This document shows positions 57,721 to 64,000 of a stretch of DNA of 64,000 bases, piece by piece. The DNA is from Palaemon carinicauda (taxonomy: Eukaryota > Arthropoda > Malacostraca > Decapoda > Palaemonidae): contig NC_090751.1 of NCBI RefSeq assembly GCF_036898095.1, forward strand, positions 89,668,383 through 89,732,382, written 5' to 3'. A program made the position numbers and the translations under genes. The notes beneath the pieces were generated by a model. That model was not told where the DNA came from. It worked only from the letters and a program-made list of their open reading frames with translations, and ran no database searches. How positions within the stretch are numbered: the first letter of the stretch is position 1; the number at the start of each line of letters is the position of its first letter.

Positions 57721-59574
57721 AACAGAAGGAAGGCAATGCTTAGCCTTACCATGCACCCTGATGGGATTGAAGCTATTCCTTAGAATAGAATCAATCTGGC
57801 GAATGTTAATCGATGGTTAACCGTTGGGTATCATGTTTTCTGTGCAGTTGGAGAGTGCTCACAAGTACGTTCCCTGTCGACAAGCCGTTGACGAGGGTTG
57901 TCGAACGTTTGCCGATCACTTTAGTGTGATGGCGAACAGCCAGTAGTGAGAAGTATGTTGTATACCTTCTGATCTAGGAACTACAGGAAGCAGTTGACAA
58001 GTAAGTTCGAGTCACAAACTGCTGGCAAATTGCCAATGACCGATGAATCAGTGGTCTGTGAGCCGATGGTGAGTTAGAGATCAGCAAGGTGATTATGGTC
58101 CCTCCTGGTTGGTCAGAGATGAGCAAGCTGAAGGATGGGCTGGTCAGAGATCAGCGAGCCGAGTTCAATGATCGAAGAAAGATGAGCTGCCCATCGGTGA
58201 TCTAGTGATCAGCAAGCTGATGACTGGGTATTGACTAGCAATCGGTGATTGGAAACGCTAGCAATTGGAGATCATTAGTCATTGGAGGGATTAGAGGTCA
58301 AAGATCAACATTGAGCTAGCAATTGGCGATCTGGTGATCAGCGACCTAGCTATCAGTAAACTGTCAACTAGCCATCAACAAAGTGATCTAGAGATCAGAC
58401 TGTTGATGCTTTCCCATTTGCTGATGGTGGTCTGTCAAGGAAAAAAGAAACTTCAGAAGAGACAGGGACCAAGGATTCCCTGTTTCGATTCCCCTTGTAG
58501 GATGGAATCTTCATGATCGTGAATCCTTCTGTGAAGCCTTATTCCTCTTTCCCGGTGGCAATGTTTATGTGTCTGCAGGTAGGAATGGGGCAATGGTGAC
58601 CTGTCCAAAAAGTTTTATTCCTTTTTATTGCCTATTGCGATGGCACAAAGGATGATGCTGGTGCTCAATTTCTGCCTGTATAGCAGGCAAGTGCTGGCTC
58701 TTAGACAAGAGCTGGTGCATTGGATCTGCGAGCCCTGACTGTTTGGCAAGAGCTGGCGCATTGGATCTGAGACCGTAACTGCGCAGGAGGGCGCAGGAAA
58801 GTGCGGAAGAGCGCTGGCGCACAGTAAAACACTGTGTAGTTCTGTACACTCCCTAGAATGCGCCGAAGCATGGGACTGGTTGTGCAAGGGCGGGTGTATT
58901 GGCGCGAGTACTACCTGGCGTGCGGAAAACCGTCAGCGCCCGGGCGCAGAAGACCGTCAGCGCGCGCAAGATCATTGGAGCCCAAAAGTATTGTAGCGTA
59001 AAAGTATTGGCGCGCGTGTGCGCGCGAAAGGCCAACGGGTGCTCCCGCATGGGATACTGTCGGCGCGGGCACGCGTGGAAGGCCTTCGGTGCGCGCACAA
59101 GAGCATCAGTGCTCGTGCGCACGGGAGGCCATCGGCACCCGCGCAGGGAAGAAAGTTGGCGCGTGCAAGACTAGTGGCGTGCGCACGCGGAAGATCGTCG
59201 GCGCCCGCGCGCGCAAGAGCGTCGGTGCTCGTGCGTGCGGGAGGCCATCGGAACCTGCGTGGGGAAGAAAGTCGGCGCGTGCAAGACTAGTGGCGCGCGC
59301 GCGCAGAAGATCGTCAGTGCGCGCGCGAAGGTAGCGCTAGTAGGTTGGCAGGTGAGCTGACAGGACTACCAGTGGCAGGACGATTAGGGACTGGGATGTG
59401 CCCTTTAGAAGGGCGAGCATCCACCGATGGGGACTGTAAAAAGGTCCGCGTTAGAGTCCAGGACCGAAGTCCAAAGGACTACGTTGCAGCGCAAGGTTGC
59501 GCTGGTAGATCGGTAGGTCCTGGTAGGTCTGCTTGACTTGAAGACACCCGTGATGACGCCCATGAGGGCCGGTG

Positions 59575-59850
59575 GATCAGCAAGCTGACCTTTAACAGTG
59601 GTGATCTTCCGAAGAGGAGTCTCTATGAAAGGCTTCTCTCGCGAACGAGAGAGGTGAACACTTTGTAGAAGAGACTAAAAGACACCCATTGAGTGCCGGT
59701 AGATCAGCAAGCTGACCTTTAACAGTAGTGATCCTTTGAAGAGGAGTCTCTATGAGTGGCCTCTCTCGCCAACGAGAGAGGTGAACACTTCATAAAAGAG
59801 ACTAGAAGACGCCCATTGAGGGCCGGTGGATCAGCAAGCTGACCTTTAAC
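59575..59850. repeat. 127-bp tandem repeat in E5
   Basis: GATCAGCAAGCTGACCTTTA starts at 59575, 59702 and 59829, a period of 127 bp. Each unit has a CTCTCTCGC-AACGAGAGAGG hairpin like the one in the 97-bp repeat of E3. Confidence 0.85.
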
Positions 59851-60267
59851 TACGCACTTCGTAGAAGTAACGTGCCAAGACCGTGCTCCGCCCCTGAAGG
59901 AAGAGAAACTCAGCAAGGGGGGAGAGAAGTCTGGGCGAAGGCAGCAACAGCAGTAGGAGATGATGAATTTATTAAGATGTGGGAAGTTCTCCCTGTGAAG
60001 GGACAAACAACCTCATACCTGGTGAGGAAACTTCCCTCGGAAGGGAAGTTGTCCAACCCCTGGAGGCGAACCTCCTTTAGTATTCTAAGATGATCTGAAG
60101 TGCTGGTCATGTTGTCATGGGAGTACTTCTAAGAGAAGGGATGACGCCCATGACGACGTCCTCTGAGGGACGGCAGTGACAGCAGATTCCCCACGCATGA
60201 ACAGAACAGCTCTGCTTCGTCGACACTCTTAGTTGAACGAAGAAAAAATGCATAGTTAACTGGGAAA

Positions 60268-60450
60268 AAATAAAATTAATTATTTAACAGAAATTCCCTA
60301 GGGAGGAACTCCGAAGAAGAACCCCAAGGGAATAACATAAAATAAGTATTGCGCCGAAAAAAAAATTAATTATTTAACAAATTCCCCAGGGAGGAACTCC
60401 GAAGAGGAACCCAGAGGGAACAACATAAAATTAAATATTACGCCCTTCCT
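60268..60450. repeat. Tandem duplication of about 88 bp in E5
   Basis: TTAATTATTTAACA followed by GGGAGGAACTCCGAAGA occurs twice in a row with small changes. Confidence 0.7.
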
Positions 60451-61135
60451 TCCCCAGTCGACATCCACGGGAGAAGGGGGGAGCGGAGTAACTGTAATAA
60501 AAACATAATTACAATTATTTAAATCAGCTAAGAATATTCACTAATAGTGAGAACCACTGACCCTCCAAGGGGAAGTGTTCCCACGGAGAAAGCTGAAAAG
60601 TTAAAACACAATTCACTAAAAATAATTGAGACAAACAATCGGAAGAGCAACCTAACCCACGCACGGGAAAGGAGCTTCCCCAATAGTACACTGTTGTTGT
60701 AAAGGTGAACGACCTCGAGAAAAGAAAGACCGTAGTCAATTTTTGAGAGGCCACATTCCCTTCGCTCAGAAATCCATGTTTCCCGTAGGAAAAAGGAAAA
60801 GGCGAAGACAATAGTTGAATGAAGAGGGTCCAGGCGAAGATGATTCCCCTGCGGCGGCCGAGTTAACGGTTATATGCCGACGGGAAGACCGATGGACCAG
60901 AGAGGGAGAGGTCGTTCCCCACGAAGTGGAACTGTGCTGGCCTTGCTAATGTACGCAAGTGTCGTTGTCGTATATGTATCACACACACAGCACACACTGA
61001 AAAGGAAACATCACATTTCTATACACATATATATACATAAACATTAAGAATGTTAAAAGACAAAAATTAATGGCAGTCCAGAATAGGCGAGGAGGGAGAG
61101 AGGAAACAACCGCTCTCGATTCGAGCCAAAAGTAA

Positions 61136-61310
61136 AGTGACTAAATCACAGGTGTGTGAATGGGAGTGGTAGCAAGCTAACCCCCGTACCCCAGCTAACT
61201 AGCGGTGTGGGTAGTTAACCCTCGCTAAATTTTAATGGCTCGTCATTTCAGCTCCGCCAAAAGTATAACCACTAATAAATAGCGTGGTTTGTATTGCAGT
61301 TACGGAACAA
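61136..61310 (-). repeat. E5 right inverted terminal repeat
   Basis: Inverse of 54650-54847; ends GCAGTTACGGAACAA. Confidence 0.85.
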
Positions 61311-62279
61311 TCGGTTGTTGTTTGTGGATGATACTGTACTAGTTGCAAACGAGGAAGAGAAGCTTGGCCGATTATTGACAGAATTTGGAAGAGTATGTGA
61401 GAGAAGGAAGTTGATAGTAATGTGGGTAAGAGTAAGGTTATGAGATGTACGAGAAGGGAAGGTGGTGCGAGGTTGAATGTCATGTTGAATGGTGAGTTCC
61501 TTGAGGAGGTGGATCAGTTTAAGTACTTTGGGTCTGTTGTTGCAGCAAATGGTGGAGTGGAAACAGATGTACGTCACAGAGTGAATGAAGGATGCAAAGT
61601 GTTGGGGGCAGCGAAGGAAGTGGTAAAGAATAGAGGGTTGGGCATGAATGTAAAGAGAGTTCTGTATGAGAAAGTGATTGTACCAACTGTGATGTATGGA
61701 TCGGAGTTGTGGGGAATGAAAGTGAGAAAGAGACAGAAATTGAATGTGTTTGAGATGAAGTGTCTGAGGAGTTTGGCTGGTGGATCTCGAGTAGATAGGG
61801 TTAGGAACGAAGTAGTGAGGGTGAGAACGGGTGTAAGAAATGAGTTAGCAGCTAGAGTGGATATGAATGTGTTAAGGTGGTTTGGCCATGTTGAGAGAAT
61901 GGAAAAAGGCTGTCTGCTAAAGAAGGTGATGAATGCATGAGTTGATGGGAGAAGTACAAAAGGAAGGCCAAGGTTTGGGTGGATGGATGAAGTGAAGAAA
62001 GCTGTATGTGATAGGAGGATAGAATGAATGGCGAGCGATTGTGACGCAGTTCCGGTAGGCCCTGCTGCTTCCTCCGGTCTCCTTGGATGACCGCGGAGGT
62101 AGCAGCAGTAGGGGATTCAGTGTTATGAAGCTTCATCTGTGGTGGATAATGGGAGAGGGGGGCTGTGGCCCCCTAGCAGTAACCGAACTCGGTTGAATCG
62201 CTTGTCAGGCTGGGAGGAACGTAGAGAGGAAAAGTCCCCTTTTTTCATTGCTCGATGTTGGCTACCCCCCAAAAATTGG

Positions 62280-62281
<2 letters not shown>
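61311..62281 (+). mobile_element. LINE copy L3, 3' part
   Basis: Resumes right after E5 with VVCGDDTVLVANEEEKLG; the Phe-Ala of FADD is altered by substitutions. The open segment 61422-61940 has KVMRCTRREGGARLNVML to NVLRWFGHVERMEKG. A stop at 61938 precedes the last part. The 3' UTR ends in CCCCCCAAAAATTGGGG and passes into a TA tail. Confidence 0.87.
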
Positions 62282-62556
<275 letters not shown>

Positions 62557-63167
62557 CAGTAGGGTCCCGAATTAAGCGTGTTCGAATTACACGATTCCCC
62601 TTTTCCGCGATCGCTATTTTTCAAAAATAAATTTTCTGTATCTACGAGGCTGTTCAAAGTTCGCGAGTCAAGCACTACAAAATGTATCAAATCTATTGTC
62701 TTTTTAAGTATATTGGTAGCCCTAAATACGGTGATTTATAATAATGTTACAAAACAATATTAACATTACATTTCATTAACATAATTTCATAATGAATAGC
62801 CTATTTAAGGATAAAATTCCACATCAACAATGAAATCAACTGTTAACTGTGCGAGTCCAGCTGACAAAATGTAAACAGAAATGTGGTTACGTTCTCGGCA
62901 ATCTTTATCTTTCTCCAACCTTACGATAATTGTAATGGTAGTGTTAATGATGGTATATTAAAGCATTATTTTTGTTTAGTACAGTATATTTAAAAGCCTT
63001 ATTTTTCCCTCTGGGCGTTTAAGGTTTTCACGAGTAGACTGGGTTCGTTTATCGGCAGTGAATAGCCTAAACTTCGGTAACGAGTCGTCAATATTTTGTC
63101 ATATTTTAAACAGTATACATTTGATTTGCAAACATTGGTTTTGTAGAGTAGACGGTAAAATAAAATC

Positions 63168-63168
<1 letters not shown>

Positions 63169-63216
<48 letters not shown>

Positions 63217-63262
63217 GAGAGAGAGAGAGAGATATTTGATGGCAGAAATCTCTCTCTGGCAG

Positions 63263-63338
<76 letters not shown>
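63169..63338. repeat. (GA)n and (CT)n microsatellites facing each other
   Basis: GA repeat at 63169-63232 and CT repeat at about 63268-63337 are inverse of each other around a short GGCAGAAATCTCTCT spacer, so the pair could fold into a hairpin. Copy A has the same pair at 27570-27630 but much shorter. Confidence 0.95.
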
Positions 63339-63339
<1 letters not shown>

Positions 63340-63480
63340 CGTAAGAAATAAAACCATAGTTCACATATGGCAACTTGAGTTTAAGAATGAAATTAACATG
63401 AATATTGTTAGTTGTGCCGATCAATTCCTCGCTTCAGGGGGTACACGAAACAAAAACACGACATTCAATTACAACAGCTG

Positions 63481-63482
<2 letters not shown>

Positions 63483-63557
<75 letters not shown>
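63483..63557. repeat. (CT)n microsatellite
   Basis: About 36 CT units with one interruption, at the place where copy A has its CA/CT tract at 27771-27898. Confidence 0.97.
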
Positions 63558-63563
<6 letters not shown>

Positions 63564-64000
63564 CAATACTTACAAATAGATGAGGAAACCATAATCGGTT
63601 TTCTTGAAGTGTCAGTTAAATACAAAACGAAAAAATTATACCGTGTATACATCCATTTCAATCATAGCTTAAAATACGGTAACCGATTTCGTCCGCAAAC
63701 CACTATTTTTTAGGAAACACCATCTATTCCAGAAAATTTTTACTCTTTAAATGTCAATTGCGCTATAATAAAACATGTACTTATGTTGTTAAATTTCGGG
63801 TGTGTTTTAAAAATCGAGTATTGCTAACTTATTTTTGTTTTACTTTTGGCTGTGATCACATCAGCTGATGTCTAGCTTCCGCGCGAATACAATAACAAAG
63901 AATTGTTTACACCATTTCTTAACTTATTCAAACCATCTATACAATTAATATTACATAAACACCAATGTGTTATAACCTATCATATTTATTGTTTAGTACT

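Larger units (their letters stand above)
57721..60480 (-). other. E5 gag region, decayed and repeat-rich
   Basis: The segment has GATCAGCAAGCTGA-type repeats (58080-58400), a GC-rich part with GCGCGCGCAAGA and GTCGGCGC units (58860-59330) like the Arg/Ser part of E4, and tandem repeats at 59575-59850. No recognisable gag frame remains. Confidence 0.5.
54650..61310 (-). mobile_element. DIRS-like retrotransposon E5 (subfamily B, degraded) inside L3
   Basis: Element of 6661 bp with terminal repeats (54650-54847 and about 61136-61310) and internal complementary region junction 54952/54953. Flanks GGGAGGTAAA and TCGGTTGTTGTTTG join to the unbroken L1 sequence (reverse complement of 20821-20848, one substitution), again with no duplication or loss. 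The interior has only short traces of recombinase, RT-RNase H and gag, plus GC-rich repeats. Confidence 0.88.
62557..64000 (+). mobile_element. pogo/Tigger-like repeat copy B (runs off the window)
   Basis: Starts CAGTAGGGTCCCGAATTAAG after TA and matches copy A (27030-28330) over its length apart from microsatellites. No transposase frame. Its other end lies beyond the window or is not recognisable. Confidence 0.6.

Overview
This window looks like nuclear DNA of a decapod crustacean (shrimp, crayfish or crab type). The reasons are dense (CT)n, (CA)n and (TA)n microsatellites, AT-rich intronic sequence with small GT-AG exons, and mobile elements that I know from decapod genomes. There is no bacterial, organellar or viral gene layout. 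No species can be named from the sequence alone.

The host content is one split gene on the minus strand. I can assemble eight short exons between 43756 and 7194, each with splice signals and matching reading phase at every junction. They encode a coiled-coil stretch, then proline/serine-rich linkers with short leucine motifs, then an acidic region. The order resembles bromodomain protein 8 (BRD8) of the NuA4/TIP60 complex, but no bromodomain lies in the window and the name is tentative. Almost everything else is transposon sequence in or beyond its introns.

Five DIRS-like tyrosine-recombinase retrotransposons dominate, all on the minus strand: E1 (448-6966), E3 (9086-21946, degraded), E2 (30237-36963), E4 (45073-53089) and E5 (54650-61310, degraded). 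Each has inverted terminal repeats and, close to its low-coordinate end, an internal complementary region in which the reverse complements of both ends are joined. Coding order is gag-like ORF, then RT-RNase H, then tyrosine recombinase, with overlaps. E1 and E2 form one subfamily; E3, E4 and E5 form a second, with arginine/serine-rich repeats in gag.

Three copies of one APE-type LINE occur: L1 (inside E3), L2 (split by E2) and L3 (split by E5). Because L1 shows the uninterrupted sequence, the E2 and E5 insertions can be read to the base: neither made a target-site duplication. E3 also carries a 3.6 kb DNA transposon with long inverted repeats, a 3-bp duplication and a broken XPG-nuclease-like gene (Academ-like). 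Smaller items are two copies of a pogo/Tigger-like repeat, a near-perfect palindrome made of two tRNA-derived SINE copies, and long microsatellites. The order of events is partly readable: LINE first and DIRS second at L2/E2 and L3/E5, but DIRS first at E3, followed by the Academ-like element and L1.
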